NCBI RefSeq assembly: GCF_950295315.1
Contig: NC_080171.1
Span: 30,076,682 to 30,140,681 of the forward strand
DNA length: 64,000 nucleotides
DNA from: Erinaceus europaeus
Lineage: Eukaryota > Chordata > Mammalia > Eulipotyphla > Erinaceidae
Reading direction: 5' to 3'
In this document: one piece after another, positions 53,454 through 63,966 of the stretch
Numbering within the stretch: the stretch's first letter is position 1
How the letters are laid out: each line of letters starts with the position of its first letter
Notes under the pieces: model-generated
Database searches by the model: none
What the model was told of the DNA's origin: nothing
What the model saw: the letters and a program-made list of their open reading frames with translations, nothing else
Program-made: the position numbers and the translations under genes

Positions 53454-53838
53454 TGTTGGTATGCTTCTAATTCTGCTTCTGAAAACCACTTCTGTTTCAT
53501 TTGGTTTAACCCCCCCTGCTTAACAATGCATTCTATTTACATAACCACTGCAGGGCATTGGTTTAATCCCCACTGGTTCATGATGTGTTTTTGCTCTGCC
53601 CCCTCTCCTTGTCATACCCTGATTTTCACCAGTCACTTTTCTCTCCACCCTCTCTATGTCACATCCTGTTCCTACCCTACTTGGCTAGTATATATATATA
53701 TATGGACAAGACTGTTTTTAGTTTTAGTTTAGCTCGGCTTAGATTGCACTATGTTCTGCATGAATAAAGAGATACTGCGTACAGCTCAACCATGAGTACC
53801 TGGTTGTCTGTCTCCCGTCAGTGAAGCTCAGCCCAACA
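53454..53838 (+). repeat. 3' LTR of copy 2
   Basis: Starts TGTTGGTATGC and ends CCCAACA, followed by CAGGGA. The TA repeat is shorter (53689-53703) than in the 5' LTR. AATAAA lies near 53763. Confidence 0.93.
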
Positions 53839-53844
53839 CAGGGA

Positions 53845-54371
53845 AGTGTGTATTTTATTGACAAGATGAGGAGAAGACAGCATCTAAATAAATTATATTA
53901 GTCCTTCCAACATGACCATTTAGATTAACTCTATGATTGAGAAATTTTATAAACTGGGGGGAGAAGTCAAGTTTTGAATTTATTGTATGTCCTCAGAAAA
54001 ATATATGATGGAATGGAAGTTGAAACAGTATAGACATTTACACAGTAGAAGATATAAGTCAGGACACAAAAACACTAATTTGAGAGGATATATTCATCGC
54101 TGTTCATAGCTGCACTATTCATAATGGTCAAAATGGCATCAAACTGAATTCTTCAGGTGAAATAATAAAGACACTGGGGTAAAAGCTCACTGGAATACTA
54201 CTGAAACATTAAAAAAAAATGACTATATCCCTTTGAGGACAAAAACTGGACTTTAAGGTGATTGTGCTAAATGAAATAAGCAAGTGAAAGGCAGTTACAG
54301 AATAGTTTTAGTGAAATGCAGAATATAGATAACTGGAATACGACTAATGGGGTTGTATAAGGTCTCAGCAG
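53845..54371 (+). mobile_element. ancient L1 ORF2 end, sense
   Basis: TTCATAGCTGCACTATTCATAATGG (54104), ACTGGAATACTACTGAAAC (54188) and GCTAAATGAAATAAGC (54268) follow the end of ORF2 in old L1s. 53845-54050 is unassigned. Confidence 0.65.
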
Positions 54372-54590
54372 AGGGGCCAGGGTGAGAGGGGTGTTGAAAC
54401 CAGTTGAGCACACATATTATTATGTCCATGACCCATGTTCAAGACCCCCAGACCCCACCTTCAGATGTCTCTTTCTCCCTCTTTATCTCATCTTTCCTCT
54501 CTGGATTCATCATGCAGATATCAAGCCCCAGAAATAAACCTGGTGACATAAAATAAAATAAAATAAAATAAATAAAATAAAATAAATGAA
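54372..54590 (+). mobile_element. tRNA-derived SINE, older type
   Basis: GGGGCCAGGGTGAGAGGGG, GTTGAGCACACATATTATTATG, CATGTTCAAGACCCCC and CCCCAGAAATAAACCTGGTG, with an AAAAT repeat tail (54548-54590). Confidence 0.83.
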
Positions 54591-55429
54591 ATTGAAGATC
54601 TCAACAGAAACTCAAATGTTCAGGTAGAGGAAGCTGATAATTCCTAGGATGGTTTCTGTTTACTTTACACTTATTTTTTTCAGACTTCTTAATTGGGATA
54701 TCTTGTTAGTTGGAACATCTTATTATTCATAGGAATGCAAATTTATTTTGCAGGTTTCTAAAGGAACATAAAGCTTGATATCTTATCCCTTGACCTACCA
54801 CTTAAAATTTAGGGGAGACTGAACAGTCTGAAACCCACCCTAGTAATTTTGATAAATCCTGTAAGTCTTAAGTTCTTCTGTTTTTTCTCCTTCTTCAACG
54901 ACATCTTGCTTACTGTTCTCTTGCTGTGCAATAGATTAGACTGAAGGGGTCTGGTTTAGACTCATCAAAATGATCAGATGTATATTGGGCTGGGTGGGGG
55001 TAATGTATAATTTGATGTCCTAGAAGAAAGTCAAAATTGATGGAGATAATGCAACAGGTAAAAGAGGGATGTCTGAAAGTATCCCCTCATCCCTGGCAGC
55101 AGACACAGCTACATAGGCTCAGTCTATTTTTCACATTTAATCGTGCCAGAGTGAGTTCATTTGCTGTTCTCAACAGTCTGTACTTGGACATCTAAACTTC
55201 CAATGGGAGGGCACCAAAGACAGCTAACAGCATGGAGCAGAGATCTATAGCTTCAATAAGTAAAATCCTTGTTCCTGAATGCAGAGCAAAGAAGCTAGGA
55301 AAAAAAAATAGGGGGGGAGGCTTATATCAAATGGAAAAGCCAAAGTTTTAAGGGAAACTGGATCACAAATCTTCTGAAAAATGGGTTAGCAAATTTGTGG
55401 CATATGGGACAATTCAGCTCATTAACTAC
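54591..55429. other. unique-looking stretch
   Basis: No gene, RNA or clear repeat recognised. Confidence 0.4.
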
Positions 55430-55609
55430 TTTTACTTTTTAATGTTTGACTTATTAATTTTACTGAGAGAGATAGAGATAGAGATAGAGAGAGAGAGACT
55501 GCCTAGAATACTTCTCAGTTCTGGTTTATGGTGGTGCTGAGAAATGAAGCTGGGACCTCAGAACCTCAAGCATGAAAGTCTTTTGCAGAACCATTATGCT
55601 AAATTCCCA
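55430..55609 (-). mobile_element. SINE, 'CATAATGGTTATG' family, antisense
   Basis: A GATAGA-rich purine tract, TCTCAGTTCTGGTTTATGG, GGACCTCAGAACCTCAAGC and AACCATTATGCTAAATTCCC. Confidence 0.87.
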
Positions 55610-57890
55610 GTTATCAAAAACCTCCCCAAGAATAAAAGTTCTGCACCAGATAGTTTTACAAATGAATTCTACAAAACCTTCAAAGAAGAACTAAAACCTC
55701 TACTTTTAAAAGTCTTCCAGAAGATTGAAGACACTGGAATACTCCCTTCCAGCTTCTATGAAGCCAACATCATGCTGATACCAAAAACAGACAGGGACAG
55801 AACCAAAAAAGAAAACTACAGACCAATATCTCTGATAAACATAAATGCTAAAATATTGAAAAAAATTCTAGCCAAACGGATACAGCAGTATATTAAAGAT
55901 TGTTCATCATGACCAAGTGGGGTTTATCCCAGGGATGCAAGGTTGGTTTAACATATGTAAATCAATCAACATGATCTACCACTACAATAAAAGCAAGACC
56001 AAAAACCACATGGTCGTATCAACAGATGCAGAGAAAGCCTTCGACAAAATGCAACATCCCTTTATGATCAAAACACTACAAAAATAGGAATAGATAGAAA
56101 ATTCCTGAAGACAGTGGAGTCTATATATAGCAAACCTACAGACAACTTCATACTCAATGGTGAAAACCTAGAAGCATTTCCTCTCAGGTCAGGTACTAGA
56201 CAGGGCTGCCCACTATCACCATTATTATTCAGCATAGTGTTGGGAGTTCTTGCCATAGCAATCAGGCAGGAGCAAGGAATTAAAGGGATACAGATTGGAA
56301 GAGAAGAAGTCAAACTCTCCATATTTGCAGACGACATGATAGTATACACAGAAAAACCTAAGGAATCCAGAAAAATGCCTTTGGAAGTCATCAGGCAATA
56401 CAGTAAGGTGTCAGGCTACAAAATTAACATTCAAAAGTCAGTGGCATTCCTCTATGCAAACACTAAGGTAGAAGAAGTTGAAATCCAGAAATCAATTCCT
56501 TTTACTATAGCAACAAAAACTAAAATATCTAGGAATAAACCTAACCAAAGAAGTGAAAGACTTGTATACTGAAAAGTATGAGTCAATAGTCAATGAAATT
56601 GAAAAAGACACAAAGAAGTGGAAAGATATTCCATGTTCATGGGTTGGAAGAATTAACATCATCAAAATGAATATACTACCCAGAACCATATACAAACTTA
56701 ATGCTATCTCCATCAAGATCCCAACGACATTTTTCAGGAGAACAGAACAAATGCTGCAAATGTTTATCTGGAACCAGAAAAGACCTAGAATATCCAAAAC
56801 AATCTTGAGAAGAAAGAACAGAACTGGAGGCATCACACTCCCAGATCTCAAATTGTATTATATGGCTATTGTCATCAAAATTGTGTGGTATTGCAACATG
56901 AATAGATACACTGACCAGTAGAATACAATTGAAAGCCCAGAAGTAAGCCCCCACACCTATGGACATCTATTGTTTAACAAAGGTGCCCAGATAATTAAAT
57001 GGGGAAAGATGAGTCTCTTCAACAAATGGTGTGGGAAGCAATGGGTTGAAACATGCAGAAGAATGAAACTGAATCACTCTATTTCACCAAATATAAAAGT
57101 AAATTCCAAGTAGATCAAGGACTTTAATGTTAGACTAGAAACTATCAGATACTCAGAGCAAAATATTGGCAGAACTCTTTTCCGCATAAATTTTAAAGAT
57201 ATCTTCAATGAAAAGAATCCAAGGCAAGCATATACCCATGGAGCTGCATCAAATTAAAAAGCTTCGGCCCAGCAAGAAACCACTACCCAAACCAAGAGAC
57301 CCCCCTCACTGAATAGGAGATCTTTACATGCCATACATCAGAGAAGAGGCTTGTAATCAAAATATATAAAGAGCTTGCCAAACTCAACAAGAAAACAAAT
57401 AACCCCATCTAAAAATAGGGAGAGGACATGGACAGAATATTCACCACAGAAGAGATCCAAAAGGCCAAGAAACACATGAAAAAAATGCTCCAAATCTTTG
57501 TCAGAGAAATGCAAATCAAGACAACACTGAGATACCACTTCACTCCTGTGAGAATATCATACATCAGAAAAGGTAACAGCAGCAAATGCTGGAGAGGTTT
57601 GGGGGTCAAAGGAACCCTCCTACACTGCTAGTGGGAATGTCTATTGGTCCAACCTCTATGGAGAACTCTCACAAGGCTAGAAATGGACCTACCCTATGAT
57701 CCTGCAATTCCTCTCCTGGAGACAGATCCTAAGGAACCCAACACATCCATCCAAAAAGATCTGTGTGTAATAGCCAAAACCTGGAAGCAACCCAGGTGTC
57801 TAACAACAGATGAGTGGCTGAGCAAGTGTGATATATATACACGATGGAATACTACTCAGCTATAAAAAATGGTGACTTCACTGTTTTCAG
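55610..57890 (+). pseudogene. L1 ORF2, reverse transcriptase to C-terminus, broken
   Basis: Frames in order: 55610-55912 ([33 protein letters not shown]), 56114-56572 ([20 protein letters not shown] and the catalytic FADD at 56324-56335), 56553-56921 ([29 protein letters not shown]), 57428-57631 and 57644-57865 (KTWKQPRCLTTDEWLSK). The endonuclease is absent. Small indels separate the frames. Confidence 0.92.
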
Positions 57891-58231
57891 CCAATTTTGG
57901 ATGGACCTTGAAAAATTCATGTTAAGTCAAATAAGTCAGAAACAGATGGATGAATATGGGATGATCTCACTCTCAGGCAGAAGTTGAAGAACAAGATCTG
58001 AAGAGAAAACACAAGTAGAACCTGAACTGGAATTGGCATATTGCCTCAAAGTAAAAGACTCTGGGGTGGGTGTAGGGAATAATATAGGTCAAAAAGGATG
58101 ACAGAGGACCTAGTGGGAGGTTGTATTTTTATATGGAAAACTGGGAAATGTTATGCATGTACAAACTAGTGTATTTACTGCCGAATGTAAAACATTAATT
58201 CCCCAATAAAGAAATTAAAAAAAAAAAGAAA
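55610..58231 (+). mobile_element. 5'-truncated sense L1 with short 3' UTR
   Basis: It begins inside ORF2 just upstream of the reverse transcriptase and runs to a short 3' UTR (about 57890-58215) ending ATTAATTCCCCAATAAAG and an A-run. This tail differs from the long UTR of the L1s at 4322 and 8650, so at least two L1 lineages are present. Frameshifts and stops break the gene. Confidence 0.92.
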
Positions 58232-59387
58232 AAAGCTGGTCAACCCCTATATAGAATATTATTTCCTGAGAAGAGGGAGATTTGTCTGGCTGATCTACTT
58301 CTCTATTTCTAGCACGTGCAGTACTTCTTGGCACATATTAGGTACTCAGTCAGTGTTGGTTAAATAAGTGAGTACATGAGAAACGAAGCCCTCAGCAGTA
58401 AGAATCTCTTTACTTCACAACTCCTTTGTCTATAGAGCAGGACTGGTTTTGGAGACCAGAAGGGAGACCCTCAGAGTAGACAGAGGAAGATTTACAGAGA
58501 ATGTGCTGGAATCTAAAGATTATCTTGCAGACAATAGGAGGTTTTCTGGCATTCCTAACTGCTGCACTAGCAGAAACCTTCCCTGTGAGTCTATTTCTAG
58601 AAATCAAGCCTATTTTTAAATTGACAGTATTAGCTAAGTAGTCTCGGATGAATTTTTCTCAAATGAATTCCAATGGTTAATTATGCTTAGTCTCTTAATT
58701 GTTTTCTCTCCCCATCAGGACTCTCTACACTGCCTCTGCTCAGAGGCCACAAAATGATACCTCCTGATTGTATTTCTTCATAAAAGCTCAAGCTTTAAGT
58801 TCACTGCATGTAACTTTTCCCTTTATTGATCTTGTCTTCACCTGTACCATGAGAATGACAATCAAGTGATTCTCTTCTATTTACAGTTTTTAGGTTCCTG
58901 TGGCTGACTTCTCAGAGTTGGGTGAAGGCTAGTGTTAAGTAACTAGCAGTCCTTTCCCAATGAAAAAAATTCTAAAGAAGAAAAATAAGTCCCTTTCTTA
59001 GGACCTTATGCATGAGACCTCTCAGAGCAATTCGCCTACTTATTACACCAAAATGCTAAGCAAGAGGTACCTCTTCCCTTAAACCACCTGGACAAGACTG
59101 TACCAAAAGACCATGTGACCCCTCCATGGACATTAGGAAATAAAATATATGCCCTCCCAGCCTTCCTGGTTGGTTAAAAACATTCTGATTGGTCTACATC
59201 TTCTGAAAATTTTCATGAGAAGGTGCTGATATTGCTGGTTGGCTCCATTCATATACAACATATAGCAGTGGTCATCATATAAACACACATCTTATTTATC
59301 CATTTAATACAGTTTCCAGTATTGCTGTAGTAAAGACTTAGATTCCAAAGTTATCAGAAACCAACTATAAGAATAGATTTTTTGTTA
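58232..59387. other. unique-looking stretch
   Basis: No repeat family or exon recognised. The longest frames are about 65 codons and look like chance. Confidence 0.4.
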
Positions 59388-59537
59388 CAATATTTTATTT
59401 ATTTTATTTTTGAGAGAGATACAGAGAGAGAAGGACACAGACAGCACTGCTTGGCTGTGGCTCATGGTGGTGTAGGGATTAAACCTGGGACTTTGGAGCC
59501 TCAAGCATGAGAGTCTCTTTGCATAACCATTATGCTA
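59388..59537 (-). mobile_element. SINE, 'CATAATGGTTATG' family, antisense
   Basis: TTATTTTTGAGAGAGATACAG, GGATTAAACCTGGGACTTTG and GCATAACCATTATGCTAAT. A sense copy lies 26 bp to the right. Confidence 0.87.
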
Positions 59538-59562
59538 ATAAATTTTCTTTTTAATTTAATGA

Positions 59563-59690
59563 AAGACTGGGAAATAGCATAATGGTTATGCAAATGACTC
59601 TCATGCCTAAGGCTTCAAGGCCCTGAATTTAATCCCAACACAACCATTAACCAGAGCTGTGCAGTTCTCTGGTAGTGACCATGGTGATGC
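59563..59690 (+). mobile_element. SINE, 'CATAATGGTTATG' family
   Basis: GACTGGGAAATAGCATAATGG, CTCATGCCTAAGGCTTCAAGG, GAATTTAATCCCAACACAACC and CCAGAGCTGTGCAGTTCTCTGG. It forms an inverted pair with the preceding copy. Confidence 0.88.
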
Positions 59691-59696
59691 CATTCT

Positions 59697-60285
59697 GTGA
59701 TGCTTTATATTCCCAGAACCTTTAGATATTCAAAAAATATACATCTATTGTGAATGAATAAGTCCCCCAAGTTGACTCATTAGAAATTCCCCACATAATA
59801 GGTAGAAGGAACCCTTTATGAAGACTAGATAATAAAAGAATGTCCCCTATTGCCCTAATCAATGGCAGGAATGAGTATATGGTTAACCATAGAAGAGATA
59901 CTGAAGTTCCCCTTACCCCACTATCTTTGTACTTTAAGAATTACCTATTAACCCGCATTCTGCTTCTGTAAATCCTTGCTTGCTCTCCGGTGCCGTATAT
60001 TAGTTGCAAAAGGTTCACCTTAAGTTAAAATGTAACCTTTTTCAGAGACCTCCTCTCCGGGACCCTTTAAAGGAGAACAGATTTCAAGCCTCAACATCTC
60101 AGAGCCACAGGGCCATATTGGCACGCACGCCGGCCTGGGGTCTCCTAGCTAGGATTTGTCTCTTGTCTTTGTGTAAGTCTGTGTACTTGCCTTATTTTCA
60201 CTCTTTCAAACTAAAGAATAAATTTCTTATATTTCATATATATACAGGAGTCGTGTCAGTTTGTGTGGGTTCAAATCAGAAGTGC
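59697..60285 (+). mobile_element. possible solo LTR
   Basis: LTR-like layout: a GC-poor upstream part, GCATTCTGCTTCTGTAAATCC, TTGCTTGCTCTCCGGTGCC, and AATAAATTTCTT about 60 bp before the right edge. A terminal duplication could not be fixed. It could instead be a gene-poor single-copy region. Confidence 0.4.
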
Positions 60286-60314
60286 TCTTTTACTATGTCC
60301 TCTTTTTATTTCTT

Positions 60315-60444
60315 TTTACTATTATTATTTATTTTTTAAAAGTGCATAAACATCATTCCCACCAAAAGACTGTGCCCCCCCCCCCGCTGCCCCATGAAGC
60401 TGAACATCCACTCTCACCCTCCACCCAGAGATTTTACTTTGGTT
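60315..60444 (-). mobile_element. L1 fragment truncated at both ends, antisense
   Basis: AGTGCATAAACATCATTCCC to AGATTTTACTTTGG matches the 5' part of the long L1 3' UTR (compare 7013-7141). The left edge is T/A-rich. A 16-bp duplication CCTCTTTTTATTTCTT flanks it (60299-60314 and 60445-60460). Confidence 0.85.
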
Positions 60445-60682
60445 CCTCTTTTTATTTCTTACATGTGATAGAAGACCACCATTATAAGAATATTAAGACA
60501 CTGCTGGTAAGTAGAATGTGAAGAGTAAAACATCCTTCTGTGGTTAAGCTGTGATTAAGCTCTGTTTGAGATATGTGCTGCAATATGTAAAATGAACTGT
60601 GGCTTGCAAGGTATGTAATTACGTCCCCTAGCACAGTACCTGGCATGGAGCAGATACTTTATGTGTTTCTTAGTAGTAGTAT

Positions 60683-61245
60683 CCTCCATGAGAATAATTT
60701 CTGGAACCATCCGTTCCACCCCGGTTCCATGGCTGCCAGTTCTTAGCAACATCGCCCCGCCAGATATTCGTCGGGATGTGGCATCATCTAAGTTCATTTC
60801 CCATGTCTACACTCGACCGGACCTGCCAATATACAGGGATATCTTCGCCCACCCTGTCCAACGCTTGACGTCTCGTCACCCAATCTGGTCCCCTACGCCT
60901 ACACCGAACTTCTCTGTTCCAGACTCTTGGAAACAGAGTTGGCAGTCAGCTGAGGTAAAGAACAAACACCTCATCACAGACCCCTGCAATCATCAACCCG
61001 GCTTTGACCTAGCACGTTATGATTGGGCCCTCCTCAATCGCTATCCAACAGGCCATGGCCGGTGCGCCGCTATGTTCCATCGCTGGGGAGCCAGAGACAA
61101 CCCGAATTGCCCCTGCGGCTACAGACAGACTATGACCCACATAGTCAACGACTGCCCCCTCTCCAGATTCAAAGGAGGTCTAGAAACTTTACATCAGGCT
61201 CAACCTGACACTGTTGACTGGCTACGGAAGAAGGGCAAACGCTAG
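60683..61245 (+). pseudogene. C-terminal part of Jockey-like ORF, uninterrupted
   Basis: One frame runs through the whole fragment to the TAG stop. It reads CGA where copy 1 has the TGA stop at 27138. It contains the LNRYPTGHGRC and CPCGYRQTMTHIVNDCP blocks. No start codon of its own is expected. Confidence 0.85.
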
Positions 61246-61249
61246 AAGA
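60683..61249 (+). mobile_element. 3' fragment of the Jockey-like LINE, copy 3
   Basis: 567 bp collinear with 27008-27574 and highly similar. An 11-bp duplication AGTAGTAGTAT (60672-60682 and 61250-61260) flanks it. It is 5'-truncated within the post-reverse-transcriptase region and ends GCTAGAAGA directly at the target repeat. Confidence 0.93.
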
Positions 61250-61260
61250 AGTAGTAGTAT

Positions 61261-61774
61261 ATTGTCTTGCATGAATTAGCATAGTTATAAACTTCTCTCA
61301 GAGAGAAATCATGTCATCTATATTCTCTGCAAGTTCCTTATAAAACTCAGAGTAGACATTTTCTGCCATCACAAGTACTTTTCCTGTAAGCAAAATCCTT
61401 CTGCCCCATCTTCCCAGTAAGTCATTCCAGGTGACAATCACTCATTCATTCATTCCTTCAATTACTCCTTTATTCAGTGTGTAATTAGGAAGTCCCTGAA
61501 GACTCACTTATATACACACATAAAAAATACCACTATACATAGACAAACTAAGTAGATTAATAGGTGGGAAGACTACAATTTAAAATTTCATGTAGATTAC
61601 TGCACCATTTTGTGTCAATTATTATTATTAATACACATGTTTCCATTAAGCTCTCTGACTTGAGTGGTTTAGCAGGTTTTAGACATTGAGCTATTACTCT
61701 AATGTATTATTTAATTTCATCTTTAAAAAACATTTTCTTTGATCCAGTGCCTCACACATATATGATTTCACTTC
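61261..61774. other. unique-looking stretch
   Basis: Nothing recognised; A/T-rich with a short ATTC tandem (61441-61460). Confidence 0.4.
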
Positions 61775-61925
61775 TCCCAGGCCAGAAGCTTTTTTCACTC
61801 AGATATACAGAGAGAGAGACAGAGAGAGCCCACAGCACCAGTTTCCCCCATTTCTGTGGCCCTCGTATGTGCTGCTGGGTCTTAACCTGTGTTGCATTTA
61901 TGGCACTGCATGTGTCCTACCTGGT
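61775..61925 (-). mobile_element. SINE, 'ACAGCACCAAA' family, antisense
   Basis: GAGAGAGACAGAGAGAGCCC, CCACAGCACCAGTTTCCCCC, CTTAACCTGTGTTGCATTTATGG and CATGTGTCCTACCTGG. Confidence 0.78.
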
Positions 61926-62096
61926 TAAAAATGATCTTGGGTCCATACTCCCAGAGGGTTAAAGAATAGGAAAGCTATCCGGGGAGAGGATGGGATACGG
62001 AGGTCTGGTGGTGGGAATTGTGTGAAGTTGTACCCCTCTTATCCTATGGTTTTGTCAGTGTTTCCTTTTTATAAATAAAAAATAAAAAAAAAAACT
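61926..62096 (+). mobile_element. L1 3' end, sense
   Basis: GGTCCATACTCCCAGAGGG, GGTGGTGGGAATTGTGTGAAG, GTACCCCTCTTATCC, TTATAAATAAAAAATAAA: the sense form of the terminal part of the long-UTR L1s. Confidence 0.82.
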
Positions 62097-62208
62097 TAAG
62101 ACATCATAAACACATCCCATGTTACAATCAAAGAATCTGATGGTAGGAGAGAAGATTAAGAAGGAAAAGGAGAACTGGGGAGTGGCAGGAGGAAAGAGGA
62201 CAATGAAG

Positions 62209-62576
62209 AAGAAGTGATGCTGAGGAATTATTCTGATGCAGTCTCTGCCCCCAGGTTTTACCACGCCCCGCAAAATCCTAGCAGTGCCCCCCTTCAACCA
62301 ATCCTGCCCCCACACGTCACCCCTGGTTGTTGCCCAATAAAAGCTCTCTCACTTCCCCCCCCTCTCTTGGTTCTCTCTAGGCTCTCTCTCTGAGCGCCCC
62401 TTCCTTCTTGCCCGGTGGTGAGGTAGTGGGGACGGCCATTGTCGGCTGACTCCACGTGGTCTGAGCCACCCCCATCCTATAATAAAGATTTGTGTACCCC
62501 ATTTGCTCAGGACCTCCTCCCTCTCTCCCTCTTCTCCGCAGCGCAACCCGACACCTGGCCCCAACTGACAAAGAAG
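62209..62576 (+). mobile_element. solo LTR
   Basis: A 356-bp LTR (62215-62570) starting TGATGCTG and ending ACTGACA, flanked by AAGAAG on both sides (62209-62214 and 62571-62576). It has CCAATAAAAG-type TATA text near 62334, an AATAAAG signal near 62482 and a CT-rich end. It is not related by eye to the LTRs at 7469 or 51278. The flanks are purine-rich, so the duplication could be coincidental, and the LTR could instead end at CGACA (62553). Confidence 0.6.
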
Positions 62577-62929
62577 GATAGGAGGAGACAGAGCAGGAAG
62601 GAGGGTGAACAGAAAAAAAAAAAAGGAAGTTTAGAATATCTCTGCAGATGTTACATAAACCAGTGGTTAGGTTTTCTGTCTCATAGAAGACTTTCTGCTT
62701 ATGATCAAAGAAAAATGTGAAAAAATTTCTTTAATGAATTTTGTGATTAGGGGCATAACTACGATATTTTTACATGGGACTTGCAGTTCTCATCAGCAGC
62801 TTGACAACAGTGGAGCAACCTGAAATATTGACAAGTACCTGAGAGACAAAACTCTTTTAAAGCTTATTTCTGAGATAATTTATTTTCTATATCTGTAATC
62901 AGACTCAGGATTTAAAAAGCACAATTTTT
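62577..62929. other. unassigned stretch
   Basis: Nothing recognised. Confidence 0.4.
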
Positions 62930-63062
62930 GTGCAAGGGAGATAGCAACATGGTTGTGTAAAAAAAAAATTGTGCCTAAGGCTCTGAGGTCCCAAGTTCAG
63001 ATCTGAGCAGGGCTCTGCTTTCTCTCTCTCTCTCTCTCTCTCTGTATCTCTTATTAAAATAA
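62930..63062 (+). mobile_element. SINE, 'CATAATGGTTATG' family, internally deleted
   Basis: GGGAGATAGCAACATGGTTGTG, an A-run, GGCTCTGAGGTCCCAAGTTC, GAGCAGGGCTCTGC and a (CT)n tract. Confidence 0.75.
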
Positions 63063-63069
63063 GCAACTA

Positions 63070-63149
63070 CTGAGTTGTTGGAAAAGTCATGATATAATTT
63101 TCTGTTTTTCTGTGCAAGAATGTGTCATGGCTTTTTTGTGACAATCCAA
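63070..63149. mobile_element. 80-bp mariner-type MITE
   Basis: Inverted ends GTTGTTGGAAAAGTCATGA and TCATGGCTTTTTTGTGACAA are imperfect reverse complements. TA lies immediately on both sides (63068-63069 and 63150-63151). Length and layout resemble the short mariner derivatives of mammals (for example MADE1). No transposase, as expected of a MITE. Confidence 0.75.
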
Positions 63150-63151
63150 TA

Positions 63152-63394
63152 AAATATTTTTAAAATAAGAAAACTAAATGTGCAACATTGAATAGAGATG
63201 CAAAACTGTTTCACAGCACAAAACAGCTCAGGCCCAGGGTCTCTGCTCTTCAAAGAAGGTTCCCCTTCTGGAACCAAATCCTTGGTCAAGATAGGAAGGA
63301 AAGTTAAATCCAGAGACGCACATACTTCAACAAATTTTGATTAAAATGCTAGGTTGTCTTGAAATTCAACTAAGTAGTGATTCTTTAAAAAATT
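63152..63394. other. unassigned stretch
   Basis: Nothing recognised. Confidence 0.35.
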
Positions 63395-63775
63395 TTATTT
63401 ATAAAATTGAAGTATTTTCAAGACTATAGGATAAGAGGGGTATATTTCCACATAATGCCCACCCCCCAGAACACCATATTCAATCCCCTCCCTTGAAAGC
63501 TTCCCTATTCTTTGTCCTGCTGGGAGTATGGATCCAGGATCATTGTGGGGATGCAGAAGGTGGAAGGTCTGGCTTCTGTAATTGCTTCCCCACTGAACAT
63601 GGGCATTGGCAGGTCAACCCATACTCCCAGCCTGCCTCTCTCTTTCCCTAGTGGGGCAGGGTTCTGTGGAATCGGAACTCCAGGACACATTGGTGGGGTT
63701 GTCTGTCCAGGGAAGTCAGGTTGGCATCATGGTATCATCTGGAACCTAGTGTATGAAAAAGAGTTAAGGTACTTA
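63395..63775 (-). mobile_element. L1 long 3' UTR, 5'-truncated, antisense
   Basis: GGATAAGAGGGGTATATTTCC, GAAGGTCTGGCTTCTGTAATTGC and GGACACATTGGTGGGGTTG are collinear with 44340-44680. Confidence 0.87.
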
Positions 63776-63902
63776 GGGATTTAATGGAAAAATAGAACCT
63801 GCTGCCATCATAGAGCCTCCCCTCCCCAATCACCTGCAGGTGAGGCTGGTGAGCCCTGCTGCGCACCAGTGAAGGCTGCCTTCAGGAAATCTGCAGAATT
63901 CC

Positions 63903-63966
63903 TCTTTCTACAAACAGGAGCAGCCATGATGGAGAACAGTATGGAGATGCCTTAAAAAACAAAATA
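63903..63966 (+). mobile_element. ancient L1 ORF2 fragment, sense
   Basis: TGATGGAGAACAGTATGGAGATGCC and TTAAAAAACAAAATAG follow the well-conserved late ORF2 text (atggaaaacagtatggagg). Confidence 0.6.

Larger units (their letters stand above)
51272..53844 (+). mobile_element. complete non-autonomous LTR retrotransposon, copy 2
   Basis: A 2561-bp element (51278-53838) flanked by the 6-bp duplication CAGGGA (51272-51277 and 53839-53844). It has LTRs of 400 and 385 bp, a lysine-type primer-binding site, an internal region of about 1.78 kb and a polypurine tract. The internal region is collinear with copy 1 (7940-8649 and 10162-11248) on the opposite strand. It encodes no recognisable gag, protease, polymerase, integrase or env. 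It can only have moved with proteins supplied by another element. Confidence 0.93.
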
